Shown: piece by piece, positions 10,001 to 19,184 of the stretch
Layout: every line of letters begins with the position of its first letter
How positions within the stretch are numbered: the stretch's first letter is position 1
From: JAGOEY01 sp017997515
GTDB lineage: Bacteria; Pseudomonadota; Gammaproteobacteria; Burkholderiales; Burkholderiaceae_C
Reading direction: 5' to 3'
Assembly: GCA_026314275.1 (NCBI GenBank)
Contig: CP111109.1
Location: 2,914,001-2,978,000 of the forward strand
DNA: 64,000 nt
Made by a program: the position numbers and the translations under genes
Notes under the pieces: generated by a model
What the model saw: only the letters and a program-made list of their open reading frames with translations
The model's database searches: none
Told to the model about the DNA's origin: nothing

Positions 10001-13000
10001 GCAAAGGTGTGCAGGCCCGTGCCGACGGTGTGGCACGCGTTGCGGCTGCTGCGTCTGAAAACCTCAAAACCTTTGCCGTCGGTGCGGCGGGAGCAGGTTC
10101 GGTTGCGGTGGGTGGTGCGGCCATCGTTAATGTGCTGAACGGGCAGACCGAGGCGTATATAGGTGACGGCGTGCAACTTAACAAGGGCGCGACGCTGGCG
10201 CAGCAGAGTGTGGATGTTTCTGCCTCCAGCGACACGGATGTGTTTGATGTTGTCGTGGGCGCGGGTGGAGGGGGTTCGGTTGGTGGCGGCGCAGCAGCGG
10301 ATGTGGGCGTGTTGTCCAAGTCGACGCAAGCCTGGATCGGCGGCAACGCCTGGGTCGAGGCCGGTCGAAACCTCACGGTGCAGGCAAATTCGCAGGAAGC
10401 CTTGCGCCTGACGGGCATTGGCTTTGGCGTCGGCGGTTCTGCCGGGCTCGCCGGCTCGGCGGCGGTTTTCACGCTCACGACCGACACGCAGGCGCGCATC
10501 GGCGACGGCGCGACCGTGCGGGCGCGCGGTAGTGCGCTGGTGGCGGCCGATGGTCGCACCGCGGTGGATCTGATCGCGGGCAGCGCGGCCGGCGGCGGCA
10601 GCGCCGCTGTGGGTGCGGCAGCCGGTGTGGTGGTGCTTGACAAGACCACTCTGGCCCGTATTGGCGAGAACGCCAATGTGCAGGCGCTCGGGCAGGGCGA
10701 TGCACTGCAGGCCGCAACAGGCCATTACGGCATCAGCTACGGCGGTGCCATCACGGGTGAGGGGCGTGTCAGCAAGTCGGGCCTGAAGCCGACCGACGCC
10801 GAAGGCAATGCCATCGGTGGCCGCGACGCCTTTAATGCACTCACACAGGAGCGGGTGGCTGCACGTCACACTGACACCTTCCGTGGTCTGGCCGTGACAG
10901 CGACCAACAGCGATAGCGTGAAATCGTATGCGGTGACCGGTGCGGGCGCAGGGGCTGCAGCCATCACGGTCGGTGCGAATGTGTCGACCGTTGACACCGA
11001 CACGCAGGCGGTGATTGCCGCAGGCGCCAAGGTCAATCAGACAGCCGACGTCGCAAACGCCGCGCAATCGGTGCGTGTGGCGGCCGGTAACGAGCAGTTC
11101 CACCTGGGGCTGGCGGGCGCTGCCTCCGGTGCAGGGGCAGTGGCTGTGGGCGCAGGCGCCGACGTGTTTGTTGCGAAGAATGCAACGCTGGCCGCTATCG
11201 ACACCGGCGCGCAGGTCAAGGCCGCACGCGACGTGCAGGTGCTGGCAGAGGGCAGCACCCAGGTGCTGGACATGGGCGTTGGCCTCTCGGCAGCGGGCAC
11301 CGTGGCGGTGGCAGGTTCGGTGGCCGTGGTGTCGCTGGCCAACCAGACGCAGGCACTGGTCGGCGGTGGCGCCACGCGCATCGACGCGGGTGGCAACGTG
11401 CGCGTGGCCGCACGTGATGACACGAAGTCCGACGTGGTGGCCGGTGCGGCCGCGGCCGGCTTTGGCGCGGCAGGCATCGGGGCGGCCGTGGGTGTGAGCA
11501 GCATCACCAAGACGACCGAGGCCGCCATCGGTGGCGGTGCCACGGTGAACGCACTGGGCAATAACACGGCAGGAATGAGCGCGTACACAGGCGACGGCGT
11601 GGATGCGCTGCGCAGCGACGCGCGTGGTGTGCAGGTCGAGGCGACCTCGTCAGAAGACCTGTTCACTGTAGTCGCCAGCGGCGCGGCCGGGCTGTACGCC
11701 GGCATTTCAGGCGCGATCTCGGTGGAATCGGTCCAGTCGGACACGAAGGCTTCGATCGGCGCGGCCGCGAAGATCAACCAGACCAACACGGGTGCCAATG
11801 TATTGCAGGACGTCAACGTGACGGCACGCAACCAGCTGCGCTCGCAAGTCGTCACCGGTTCCGTCGCGCTGGGCGCGGGCGCGCTGGCGGGTGGTGTGGA
11901 CGTGGGCACCCTCAACAACCGCACCACCGCATCGGTCGGTGCGGGTGCGCAGATCCAGGCAGCACGCGATATCGCGGTGAATGCCCTGGGCAAGCAGGAC
12001 ATCGAGACCACTGTGGTCAGTGGTGCAGGTGGGCTGGTCGGCCTGGCCGGTGGCGTGGCTGTGTATGGGGTGGGCGAGACGCTGGGCCAGGACGCGAAGG
12101 ACCAGTTGTCACACGAAGGCAGCAACCGCAACGTGAACCAGGAGGCCGACGCGCAGGCCAGCGACGACACGGTCGGCCGCATGCTGGCCGGCTCCGACGA
12201 TGCACGTATGCGCGACGTCGGTGCCAAGGCGCAGGCGAAGCGTTCAGCAGTGAGTATCAGCAGTGCGCTCACCAACGTGCAGCCTTCGGGCAATGCCGCG
12301 CAGATCGGTGACGGTGCGGTGCTGGTGGCTGGGCGCGACGTAGGCGTCAACGCGCACGGCAAGATGGACTTCGGGATGACGACCGGTGCCGTGTCGGTCG
12401 GCGCGCTGGGGCTGGGGGCGGGTGTCGGAATCACGAAGATCGCTTTCAACAACCAGGCTGTGGTGGGCAACAATGTGTCCATCACCGCGGCCACGCAGCA
12501 AACGGGCGGAGATGTACGTATCCGCGCATCGCTGGCCGAGAACGCGCAGGCGATGGCTTTCGCGGGCACGGGCGGCGTGGTGGCGCTCAACGCGGCCTAC
12601 GCCGGCCTGTCGGATGACAGCGTCACGCGCGCTGCCCTCGGCAACAACGTTGCGATCCACCGCGCCGACGAGGTGATCGTCAACGCCGTCGACAAGCGCT
12701 CGCTCGAAGCCGAAGCCTACGGCGCCAGCGTCGGCGGCTATGTGGCCGGTGCCTCGGTGGCGGACAGCCGCATTGGCGGCTCGACCAGCGCATCCATCGG
12801 TGGCAACGCCGCCATCGGTTCGGCCACGGGTGATGCCGTGCGCGCGCTCTCGGTCACGGCCGATGCCGACATGCAGGCGCAGAGCCATGCCGTCGCTGCG
12901 GCGGCCGGCCTGGGCCTCGCGCTGAGCGGCGCGGTGTCGACCGCAACGGTGAAGCCGCAGGTTGATGCCTTTGTGAACGGCGGCACGCTCGTGCTGAGCG

Positions 13001-14245
13001 AAGACGCTACGGTGTCGGCCACGGGTAAGACCCGCGCGCAGGCTGAGTCGCTGGGTGTCAACGTCAGCTTCGGCGCCGCCGCAGGCGGTTCTGTCGCGAA
13101 GGCCGATGCCGTGTCACGCGTGAATGCCTACCTGGGCAACAGCACCCAGTTGACGGGCCGCAACCTCACGGTGTCCGCCACGCAGGCGCTCGCCGGCAGC
13201 GGTGCCAACGTGTCGGCAGACGCGACCGGTGCCGCGGGCGCATTGTTCGCAGGCCTGAGCGCCACCGTGGCCCACGCTGACCACGACAGCCGCGTCAGTA
13301 GCAAAGTCGGCGACGACAGTCGCCTGACCCTCACCGGCACCGCGCTGGTGAAAGCAAGCAACGACACCCGGCAGCAGGCCGATGGCTCGGGCTTCGCCGC
13401 GGGTATCGTGGCCGCAGGTTTTAACGACGCGCGCGCCACGTCGAACACCGTGACAGAAGCGGCACTGGGCGACAACGTGCACATCGCCGCACCCGCTGCG
13501 GTGCCCGCAACGCTGATGACCGCAGTGAGCGTCATCGCCGATGGCACCGACCGCAACCGTGCCAATGCCACCTCCGGCAGCGGTGGCCTTATCTCGGGAT
13601 CTGCCGCCACGGCCACGACATCAAGCACCAGCCGCACCACCGCGACGACGGGCAGCGGAGACGATGCGCGCCGCATCGCCGCCAAGACATTCACGCTCAA
13701 GGCAACGCACCTGACCGATTACAACGCGGTGGTCAACAGCGTTAATGCGTCGGTGGTGGGCGCCAGTGGCGCACGGGCCGTGAATGCGGTCGACAGCACG
13801 GTGCGTGCCGAGATCGGCGCTGGTGGGCGCGTGTCGGCCAACGACATTGTCGTGCTAGCGGGTAACAGCAGCACCAAGCACTGGATCGGCGCCTCCGATG
13901 CCGACGCGGCCGCGTTCAACGTTGACTCGGGTTCGGGCGGCGTGATTGACCTGCCGGCCGCATCGAGCAAGACCGCCATCAGCCAGGCTACGACGGCTGC
14001 CGTGGGGCAGGGTGCGCGGGTGCATGCACTCATGCCATCGGCTGGCCGTGCGAGCTTCAGCATGGACGCCTACAACGACATCATGGCCCGCGACAAGACG
14101 CGTCTCGATTCGGGTGGACTGATCTCGGTGGCGAAGTCGGTTTCGCACATCAACGTGAACAAGTCGGATGCGACTGTAGCCATTGGCGACAACGCAACCG
14201 TAACCAGTGATATTGGTGACATCAACGCTGGCGCGCGCGCCAAAG
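7076..14245 (+). pseudogene. TpsA exoprotein, middle fragment (between IS and prophage)
   Basis: This continues the frame broken by the IS at AML-NNT. It codes for about 2,390 residues without its own start signal and so is presumably untranslated. It begins inside the third 399-residue repeat and holds at least one more repeat. It then passes into a long region of imperfect units of 60-70 residues, each with an alternating hydrophobic strand such as VGVGVAAAVHTI or GSVAVGGAAIVNVL followed by an AYIGDGVQL-like turn. This pattern is typical of a beta-solenoid shaft. There is a charged break near 12090-12240 (about residue 1,700 of the fragment). The frame ends at a TGA (14254-14256) contributed by the prophage end. 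Confidence 0.88.
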
Positions 14246-14259
14246 TGGGGGACTGATCG

Positions 14260-14361
14260 ATTTGGCACACCCTTAGGCACCGAGAAAAATTGGCCTCGCT
14301 AATGCTGGCGCGGGTTTGCGGGCGATTTTGGGGGTTTTGAGGTTGCCGGACGCTTTGGCAC
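14260..14361 (+). repeat. Left-end transposase-site-like repeats (L sites)
   Basis: ATTTGGCAC (14260-14268) and CTTTGGCAC (14353-14361) match the right-end motif and point the opposite way, as expected for the two ends of a Mu-like element. A weaker TTGGCCTCGC lies at 14290-14299. The spacing here is irregular, unlike the regular 22-bp spacing at the right end. The 447-bp stretch 14246-14692 has no convincing gene. Confidence 0.6.
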
Positions 14362-14530
14362 GAAATGGGCGGCTCGGGCGGCAGGAATGGCCTTTTTGGG
14401 CGTTTTCCGAGCTGGGATGGGCGGATGGTGCTACGTAGTGGTTTGAGCGCTTGTAGGCCCGTTTTCATAGGGAGTCAGTCGCTGCGCTCCTATAAGTCGG
14501 ACCAAGTTACAGCCCAGAACAACTCGGTTA

Positions 14531-14660
14531 AAGGTTGGAAGTTCAAAGGTTGGAAGTTGAATGCCCTTCCAACCTCGAAAAACTCAACAAAAACAATGAC
14601 TTAGTCCTAAGGTCGTAGCATTTTTGATAACTTCCAACCAGCGGTGAGGTTGGAAGTTCA
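14531..14660. repeat. GGTTGGAAGTT repeat cluster and hairpins at the left end
   Basis: AAGGTTGGAAGTT occurs at 14531-14543 and 14546-14558, with a GGTTGGAAGTTCA copy at 14648-14660. Inverted copies CTTCCAACC are at 14566-14574 and 14631-14639. Two hairpins with nine-base stems can form (14548-14556 with 14566-14574; 14631-14639 with 14648-14656). They lie just beyond the last gene of the leftward early operon, so they may end transcription or bind a protein at the phage end. There is no strong T tract. Confidence 0.5.
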
Positions 14661-14692
14661 AACAGCACAAAACCTTTAACTTTCCCCGCCAG

Positions 14693-15109
14693 TTAAAACA
14701 AAGGCGCTTGGCGGCGGTCCGTTGGAGCCGTGGCACCTTGGGCGGACAGGATGCGAACTACCTGGCCTTCGGTCAGGCGGTGCTCGGCGGCGAGTTGGCG
14801 GGCGGTCTTGGTGGTGCTGTAGTCGGCGGCGATGCGGGCGTTGCGCACGGCCAGGAGGGCCTTCTCGGCCTTGGGGAGCTGGAAGTGCTCCAGGCCGCCA
14901 TAGGCGTCGGCCAGCTTGACCAGGTTGGCCGTGCCGATGATCTGGGCAAACTGGTGTTCGTCGGTACAGCGCTCGGGGGTGGGAACGAAGATACGCAGCC
15001 CACCGAAGCGCTCAACCAGCGCCATGGTGGGCTGTAAACCGATCAGGCGCACGAAGTCCTGCAGCACGGGCGGCAGTAGATCTGTGGCGAGGTCAGTCCA
15101 GGACTTCAT
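14693..15109 (-). CDS. mor: Mor/C-family transcription activator
   Basis: The protein is 138 residues, like Mu Mor (129) and C (140). In Mu these proteins bind dyads as dimers and switch on middle or late promoters. The C-terminal helix-turn-helix is visible as TAMQLAAEHRLTEGQV-type sequence (here TARQLAAEHRLTEGQVVRIL, about residues 103-122). The central FGGLRIFVPT strand is the dimerisation region of the family. It is the last gene of the leftward early operon and its ATG overlaps the upstream stop (ATGA at 15106-15109). It probably acts on the repeated elements at 27091 and 35344. It cannot be told from sequence whether it plays the Mor or the C role, but no second copy exists in the prophage. 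Confidence 0.88.
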   Translation of the reverse strand: MKSWTDLATDLLPPVLQDFVRLIGLQPTMALVERFGGLRIFVPTPERCTDEHQFAQIIGTANLVKLADAYGGLEHFQLPKAEKALLAVRNARIAADYSTTKTARQLAAEHRLTEGQVVRILSAQGATAPTDRRQAPLF

Positions 15110-15465
15110 GGGTGCTGGAGCCCCTTTGGATAGCCCAGCTTTTCATGCAAGGTGGCGATGTACGCGTCCTTGTCCATGAGCTGGATGCGCATGTCATTTG
15201 CCTCGAATTCGAGCTGCTCGATCAGCTCCTGCGTAGTGGCTTCCGGGGACACCGTTGGATGGGTGCGCTTACGCCAATTGACCTCTGCTTCATTGGGGCC
15301 GGTGCGGTAGATGCGGCGGGTCGGATTGCGGGTGTTGATGCACGCCGTATGCTCGTATGGAACGGCCTTTAACTCGCGCTCACAGAAGCCTGCATCCATG
15401 GTGTATCCAGCTGCTGCGATGCTCGCGCCACGGAACAGAAAAACCAGTACCCAGAGGTCAGCCAT
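15106..15465 (-). CDS. Early-operon protein of unknown function, paralogue of upstream 55-residue protein
   Basis: The protein is 119 residues. The start at 15465 has GGGAG upstream; a longer frame to 15507 lacks one. Residues 1-20 are hydrophobic (VLVFLFRGASIAAAG). A TACIN-x4-PTRRIYR segment follows (about residues 47-60) and recurs almost unchanged in the 55-residue protein just upstream. The C-terminal half is a charged helix (about 80-115) that could form a coiled coil. I do not recognise the family. The stop overlaps the mor start, so translation of the two is likely coupled. Confidence 0.7.
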   Translation of the reverse strand: MADLWVLVFLFRGASIAAAGYTMDAGFCERELKAVPYEHTACINTRNPTRRIYRTGPNEAEVNWRKRTHPTVSPEATTQELIEQLEFEANDMRIQLMDKDAYIATLHEKLGYPKGLQHP

Positions 15466-15625
15466 GTTTGCGCTCCCGGTAGATGCGAAGGCGTGGCTTT
15501 TCCGCATTGATGCACACCGCTGGGCGGGATGTCGTGGCGAGCATTTCGCGGCACGTGGCTTCGTCCAACAGCATGCCGGTTGCGTGGATGTTCATGCCAT
15601 AGATGAATGCAAAAATCCAGGTCAT
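15458..15625 (-). CDS. Small 55-residue early protein with hydrophobic N-terminus
   Basis: The ATG at 15625 overlaps the upstream stop as ATGA (15622-15625) and the stop (15458-15460) lies just inside the next gene. The sequence has a hydrophobic start (MTWIFAFIYGMNI) and ends with PAVCIN-x3-PRLRIYRERK. That last segment matches the next gene in the operon, so the two are duplicates of different length. There is no known function. The tight overlaps at both ends support it as a real gene. Confidence 0.7.
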   Translation of the reverse strand: MTWIFAFIYGMNIHATGMLLDEATCREMLATTSRPAVCINAEKPRLRIYRERKHG

Positions 15626-16221
15626 TGGGCAGTACCTTTCAGCAGTTCACCAACTGGCTTCTGCAGGGCATTCCAGGCAGACCGGTCTAGCTTTTTGCGG
15701 TGGATTGCAGGGCGTCCATCCCGGACGAACGGATGGTTTACACCCTCCCTCGGCCACCGGTAGCGGCACAGCACGATGGCATCGCCTCGCCAGTCGATGG
15801 ACGTGACCCACCACACCTGCAGGCCATTGAAACGAGGGAGTTCGTCCTCTGGCCCCGGAAGAAGTACGCCCAAGCCTGCAGCCATCCGGCGCTTGCATGG
15901 ATCGTCATGGCCGTACGGTTTTGATGCGACACCCCAAATCGCACGCCATGGCTTCACACCGTTCCATGCTTCCCACATAGCGCAGTAGGTGCCACCTACG
16001 ACGGCTGCACGGCTGTACCACGGCTCGGAGACAGGCGCAAACACGCCCACGCAGGAGCTTTCGGCCAATGCACACAGCGCTGCGGCATCGGCGCGTTTGA
16101 AATCCATACGGCACTCGATGGCGGTCAGCATCAGGCCGTTCATCTTGCCGATGCGGAAGCGGTCGCCCAGGCTGCGCGGCATGGCGTCATGGGCAGCGGT
16201 GAGGAAGGCAAGAGCGCTCAT
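15622..16221 (-). CDS. Conserved-looking phage early protein, function unknown
   Basis: The protein is 199 residues from the ATG at 16221, which overlaps the upstream stop; an upstream in-frame ATG at 16245 is inside that gene and less likely. It is rich in tryptophan (EPWYSRA, AMWEAWNGVKPWRAIWG, LQVWWVTSIDWRGD) with no transmembrane segment and no motif that I can name. The C-terminal half reads like a compact beta fold that could bind a ligand (VWWVTSIDW, IVLCRYRWP). Its place in the early operon suggests a role in replication, host take-over or regulation, but this is only inferred from position. Confidence 0.65.
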   Translation of the reverse strand: MSALAFLTAAHDAMPRSLGDRFRIGKMNGLMLTAIECRMDFKRADAAALCALAESSCVGVFAPVSEPWYSRAAVVGGTYCAMWEAWNGVKPWRAIWGVASKPYGHDDPCKRRMAAGLGVLLPGPEDELPRFNGLQVWWVTSIDWRGDAIVLCRYRWPREGVNHPFVRDGRPAIHRKKLDRSAWNALQKPVGELLKGTAQ

Positions 16222-16406
16222 TTCAGTGCTCCTGCAATGGCCCATGCGACAGCAGAGACCAAGCCAACAATGGCGAGCGCAAAAATGTTGTTCATCCCCG
16301 TGCCAATCCCCTCTCCGGGATCAACAATAAAAGCTGCCCAAATCAGGCCCACCATACTGATGACAGCTGGAATCACCCACCACTCGGAAAAAATCGTGAA
16401 GTTCAT
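16218..16406 (-). CDS. Small two-helix membrane protein
   Basis: The protein is 62 residues. The start at 16406 has AGGAGC seven bases upstream; the longer frame to 16565 overlaps another gene and lacks a signal. Two transmembrane helices are clear (about residues 8-27 and 40-60) with a short VDPGEGIGTG loop between them. It has no recognised family. Membrane proteins of this size in early operons of temperate phages are often superinfection or host-membrane modifiers, but nothing here proves that. Confidence 0.7.
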   Translation of the reverse strand: MNFTIFSEWWVIPAVISMVGLIWAAFIVDPGEGIGTGMNNIFALAIVGLVSAVAWAIAGALK

Positions 16407-16741
16407 TTTTGCTCCTGGCTGATGACTGCACTGCGGGGGGTGCATTCGGTGCGCGTGGTCTTGCCGGTGGTCACAGAGCGGCACTCGGCCCACGTGTTGG
16501 TGGTCTCTGTCTTTGCGCCGCAGCGCGTGAAGTACAGCCAGCGGTCGCTGGGTTTGAAAGCCCACACCTCGCAGCCGTTGGATTCGTTGACTTTGCGGGG
16601 AAGCTTTTCGGCCTCAATTTGCTGGCGGTGAGCGATGGTTGAGGGGAGCTGGTCGCTCCACTCTTGGCATGACTTGATGCCGAAGGACAGAAGCAAGAGG
16701 GCTGCGATGGTGGTTGCCAAAAAAACGAAGATGTCACGCAT
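16403..16741 (-). CDS. Membrane-anchored protein with cysteine-bearing outer domain
   Basis: The protein is 112 residues. One N-terminal helix (IFVFLATTIAALLLLSFGI, about residues 4-22) is followed by a soluble part with five cysteines, including GCEVWAF, FTRCGAK and ECRSV. The arrangement suggests a periplasmic domain with disulfides. The start at 16741 is chosen over 16759 because the shorter form begins at the usual MRDIF and lies nearer the upstream stop (16734). No family recognised. Confidence 0.65.
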   Translation of the reverse strand: MRDIFVFLATTIAALLLLSFGIKSCQEWSDQLPSTIAHRQQIEAEKLPRKVNESNGCEVWAFKPSDRWLYFTRCGAKTETTNTWAECRSVTTGKTTRTECTPRSAVISQEQK

Positions 16742-17219
16742 GGTTAGTACCTTCTGCACCTTGCGTGCGCTTGGCCCGATCCAGCATGGACTTCAGGGCT
16801 TCAATGACGGTGGAGGCCTGCGTCACGGGCAGGAATTTCACATCCGAGACACCCATGCCAGCGGTGCGGCCAACGAAGACCAGCAGGGACGCCTCGCTGC
16901 TGTCACGAATGCCACCGGCCTCGGCCAGCTTGCGCCAGAGCCACTTGATCTTTGCGGCCTGGTCGAAGGGTTTAAAGACTGCGGCCTTGGGTGCCCAGCC
17001 GCATGTGGCCAGGAACGCCAACATCTTGCGACGGCCCGCCGCGTCCAGGTCGGCAGCGCTGTCTTTGCCGGTTTGCTGGCGCAGGTGGTAGCGGTAGTCA
17101 TCCTCTGACCATTGCAGGGCTGTACGGCCCTGATGGATATGGCCCAGCTCACGCTTGCGGGCGTCTGCCACCGTGGGCTGTGAGGTGTGCGATGTGAAGG
17201 TGCGGCGGGTGGTGCTCAT
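16734..17219 (-). CDS. gemA: GemA-like regulatory protein (DUF1018/gp16 family)
   Basis: The protein is 161 residues from the ATG at 17219. It matches the Mu gp16/GemA family as I know it. The N-terminal part has KRELGHIHQGRTALQWSEDDYR (start only: HIHQGRTALQ, about residues 27-36), then a Cys-Gly-Trp turn (FLATCGWAP) and a C-terminal AKIKWLWRKLAEAG-type helix. In Mu, GemA changes expression of host genes linked to DNA supercoiling and replication. It sits mid-way in the leftward early operon and overlaps the next gene by eight bases. Confidence 0.78.
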   Translation of the reverse strand: MSTTRRTFTSHTSQPTVADARKRELGHIHQGRTALQWSEDDYRYHLRQQTGKDSAADLDAAGRRKMLAFLATCGWAPKAAVFKPFDQAAKIKWLWRKLAEAGGIRDSSEASLLVFVGRTAGMGVSDVKFLPVTQASTVIEALKSMLDRAKRTQGAEGTNHA

Positions 17220-17380
17220 ACGACTGTGCTCCGAGGTGCCATGAGGGCGGGAATGGGGGGCGTGCAGGTGTCTGGGGCACCGATGCACAGGTAGAAGTCG
17301 AGCAGGCCAAGAACGCCCAACATCCAGAAGGCGAAGACCACGCAGCCGACGATCTGCAGGAAGGCTTTAAAGAATTGCAT
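17216..17380 (-). CDS. Small single-helix membrane protein (54 residues)
   Basis: The ATG at 17380 is preceded by a purine-poor stretch. The stop at 17216 overlaps the gemA-like ATG by four bases (ATGA), which supports it as a real member of the operon. Residues 6-32 are strongly hydrophobic (VGCVVFAFWMLGVLGLLDFYL), then a short tail with two cysteines (LCIGAPDTC). No function is known. Confidence 0.65.
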   Translation of the reverse strand: MQFFKAFLQIVGCVVFAFWMLGVLGLLDFYLCIGAPDTCTPPIPALMAPRSTVV

Positions 17381-17383
17381 GGG

Positions 17384-17665
17384 TTACACCAGCGAAGTGA
17401 ATAAGCCGCGCTGCGCTGCTGCATCGCGGTGGTTGAGGTGGCAGGGTGGGCACAGGTGTTTGTTCTTTCCGATCTGCAGGGCGTGGGCCTCGCACACAGG
17501 GCGGTCACAGGTCTTGTGCTGCTCTGATGGGCCATCGCACAAAAATCCGCTCGGGGCCAGGCAGGGCTGTTCTTTGCCGTCGAGCTGGATGCGGGCAACA
17601 CAGGGCGCGGGCATCTTGGTGCCGCGCATGTGGACGATGCCGGTTTTCAAGCGGTAGAAGGGCAT
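17384..17665 (-). CDS. Cysteine-rich small protein, probable zinc binder
   Basis: The protein is 93 residues from the ATG at 17665, which follows GGGAGG. Seven cysteines and several histidines lie in PCVARIQL, QPCLAP, FLCDGP, KTCDRPVCEAHA and LCPPCHLNH. The order C-x4-C-x2-HA...C-x2-C-x2-H looks like a zinc-finger fold. In this position it may be a small nucleic-acid or protein adaptor. A 13-codon ATG frame (17662-17703) ends at its start as TAATG and could be a leader for coupling. Confidence 0.65.
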   Translation of the reverse strand: MPFYRLKTGIVHMRGTKMPAPCVARIQLDGKEQPCLAPSGFLCDGPSEQHKTCDRPVCEAHALQIGKNKHLCPPCHLNHRDAAAQRGLFTSLV

Positions 17666-17702
17666 TAGCGGGCCTCCCGCATGTAGATGAGCCAGATCGC
17701 TT

Positions 17703-17969
17703 TCATCGCAGCAACCTCTGGCGCGGAGCGGGTGCAGGCTCACCGTGGGGCATGCGAATCTGGTTCGGACGCGCCAGCTTGAACTCCACGTTCAAATCCT
17801 CTTCTTTAACCACGTAGACCTCGCCGTTACCGGCCCAGTCACGTTCTGCCGGTACGGCCTGCTGCATCAGCTCTGCCACCTTCATGGCTTTGTCGGCTGG
17901 CATCAGTACGTGCACGTAGCCGATGGTCAGGAAGGCCATCTGCACGGGTTTGGTGGGTGCGCGGCTCAT
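17703..17969 (-). CDS. Small early protein, function unknown
   Basis: The protein is 88 residues, starting at 17969 inside the stop of the upstream gene (ATGA overlap). The segment MAFLTIGYVHVLMPADKAMKV (begins residue 11) is a strand plus helix, and VYVVKEEDLNVEFKLARPNQI forms two strands. It has a compact, mixed alpha/beta look with no membrane helix. I do not recognise the family. Neighbours are equally small early genes. Confidence 0.65.
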   Translation of the reverse strand: MSRAPTKPVQMAFLTIGYVHVLMPADKAMKVAELMQQAVPAERDWAGNGEVYVVKEEDLNVEFKLARPNQIRMPHGEPAPAPRQRLLR

Positions 17970-18166
17970 AGCGTGCCATTCCCGACTTCGTCATCCAGCA
18001 GGGTCGCAGCGACCCCTTCAACCGCCTCGGCCAAGTCCGTCAGATCGTTGACACAGAACTGGTCAAGGTCATCCCACTGGGCAGACATGTCCAGCAACTG
18101 CTGACGCATCGTGCGTAGGCGACGGACGTGGCGTGAGGCCAGTTGTTTTTTGGTTGGCGCGCTCAC
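17966..18166 (-). CDS. Small helical early protein (GTG start)
   Basis: The protein is 66 residues. The GTG at 18166 overlaps the preceding stop (TGTGA) and gives the natural start MSAPTKKQLASRHVRRLR; the longer in-frame ATG at 18205 lies inside the neighbour and is less likely. The sequence is a basic N-terminal helix followed by an acidic one (DLDQFCVNDLTDLAEAVEG). It may bind DNA or a protein partner, but no family is recognised. Confidence 0.6.
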   Translation of the reverse strand: MSAPTKKQLASRHVRRLRTMRQQLLDMSAQWDDLDQFCVNDLTDLAEAVEGVAATLLDDEVGNGTL

Positions 18167-18525
18167 AACAGCACCTCCCGCACGTCCTGCTCGCCACAGG
18201 CGCACAAGAGCGCCAAGGTATCAACATCGAAATGGGGCCCGAAGATCGGCGCGCCGTCGTACTTGAACTGTTCGCGGGCTTCGTGCTCCAGGCTGGTCAG
18301 TACGCACTTGAATGCGGTTTGCACCAGCTCGCTGCGCGTCATGTGCGCCGACAGAAGCCACTTGCGGGTTTTCTGCTCCGTTGGGGCCCCACCGAGGTCG
18401 TTGCAAGGTGCCATGAACGACGCCTGCAGGTAGGTGACGGTGTGGAAGTCACCGTGCAGGTTGAACGTGTAGCCGGGGAACTGCACCGCCTGCAGGATCG
18501 CCTTGGCCTGGGTGTCGGTCATCAT
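18163..18525 (-). CDS. Phage early protein, function unknown
   Basis: The protein is 120 residues. GGAGG lies six bases before the ATG at 18525; a second ATG follows at once. It has an N-terminal helix (DTQAKAILQAVQ), a strand pair (FNLHGDFHTVTYLQASFMA), a helix with HMTRSELVQTAFKCVLTS and a C-terminal LALLCACGEQDV. Proteins with this look are common in Mu-like early regions in my memory, but I know no function. It overlaps both neighbours by four bases, so it is part of one coupled message. Confidence 0.65.
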   Translation of the reverse strand: MMTDTQAKAILQAVQFPGYTFNLHGDFHTVTYLQASFMAPCNDLGGAPTEQKTRKWLLSAHMTRSELVQTAFKCVLTSLEHEAREQFKYDGAPIFGPHFDVDTLALLCACGEQDVREVLL

Positions 18526-18950
18526 GCGAGACCTCCTGTTCCGTTGCGCTCCATGGCACGGCCTGCTGTCTGCCCCTGCAGATAGATGGCGCGCAGGCAT
18601 CTGTACGTCACTGGTGCTGTGGTGTGCAGTACCCGTGGTGTTTGCACCAGTGCGACAAAGTCGTCGTCGAGACAGTCGTCAATGGCGTGGTAGATATCCT
18701 TCTCAGGGTCGCTGGGCTTTTGCAGCCGTGGGCGGATGATCCAAGTCCAGACCCCGAGCAGAGAGGTGATCGTGAAGCCGACCTGTTGGGCGAAGAAGAA
18801 CCAATGGCTGTGCCCGGCTCCAAAGAGCAGCCAGCCCGCGTTGCTCACCAGCCAGACCACGAAGGCCCAGGCCATGAAGCGGCTGCGCGAGGCCACCAGG
18901 ACAGCACCCAGCAGGCCCAGCAGTGCAGAAAACATTTCGATGTTTTGCAT
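18522..18950 (-). CDS. Small membrane protein with cytoplasmic tail
   Basis: The protein is 142 residues with three hydrophobic segments (about residues 6-20, 25-45 and 50-70; the last holds FTITSLLGVWTWII) and a soluble, acidic C-terminal half (EKDIYHAIDDCLDDDF). The membrane part looks like a shortened PnuC-type or generic inner-membrane domain. The function is unknown. A host-membrane or exclusion role is possible from its early-operon position, without direct support. Confidence 0.65.
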   Translation of the reverse strand: MQNIEMFSALLGLLGAVLVASRSRFMAWAFVVWLVSNAGWLLFGAGHSHWFFFAQQVGFTITSLLGVWTWIIRPRLQKPSDPEKDIYHAIDDCLDDDFVALVQTPRVLHTTAPVTYRCLRAIYLQGQTAGRAMERNGTGGLA

Positions 18951-18959
18951 GGTCGGCCC

Positions 18960-19184
18960 TTAAAGGTTGGTCGGGCCGATGGCCCGCTTCAGGCTGCAGT
19001 GCAGGAAATGGCCGTTGCCCAGGTCGATATCCAAGGTGTTGCCACCCAGGCAGTTCAGGCCGATGACGGTGCGCAGTGCGATGTCTAGAGTGGCATGAAC
19101 CTGCTGTTCCTTGAGCGTGCTGCCCACATCACTGGACAACACGGACTGCGCCACTTGCGCGATGGTTCCGGTGCGGTGGGTCAT
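18960..19184 (-). CDS. Small early protein, function unknown
   Basis: The protein is 74 residues. Its ATG overlaps the stop of the DUF3164 gene (19181-19184). The sequence has a helix with EQQVHATLDIALRTVIGLN and a strand with NTLDIDLGNGHFLHCSLKR. No family is recognised. The overlap and coding pattern support it as real. Confidence 0.6.
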   Translation of the reverse strand: MTHRTGTIAQVAQSVLSSDVGSTLKEQQVHATLDIALRTVIGLNCLGGNTLDIDLGNGHFLHCSLKRAIGPTNL

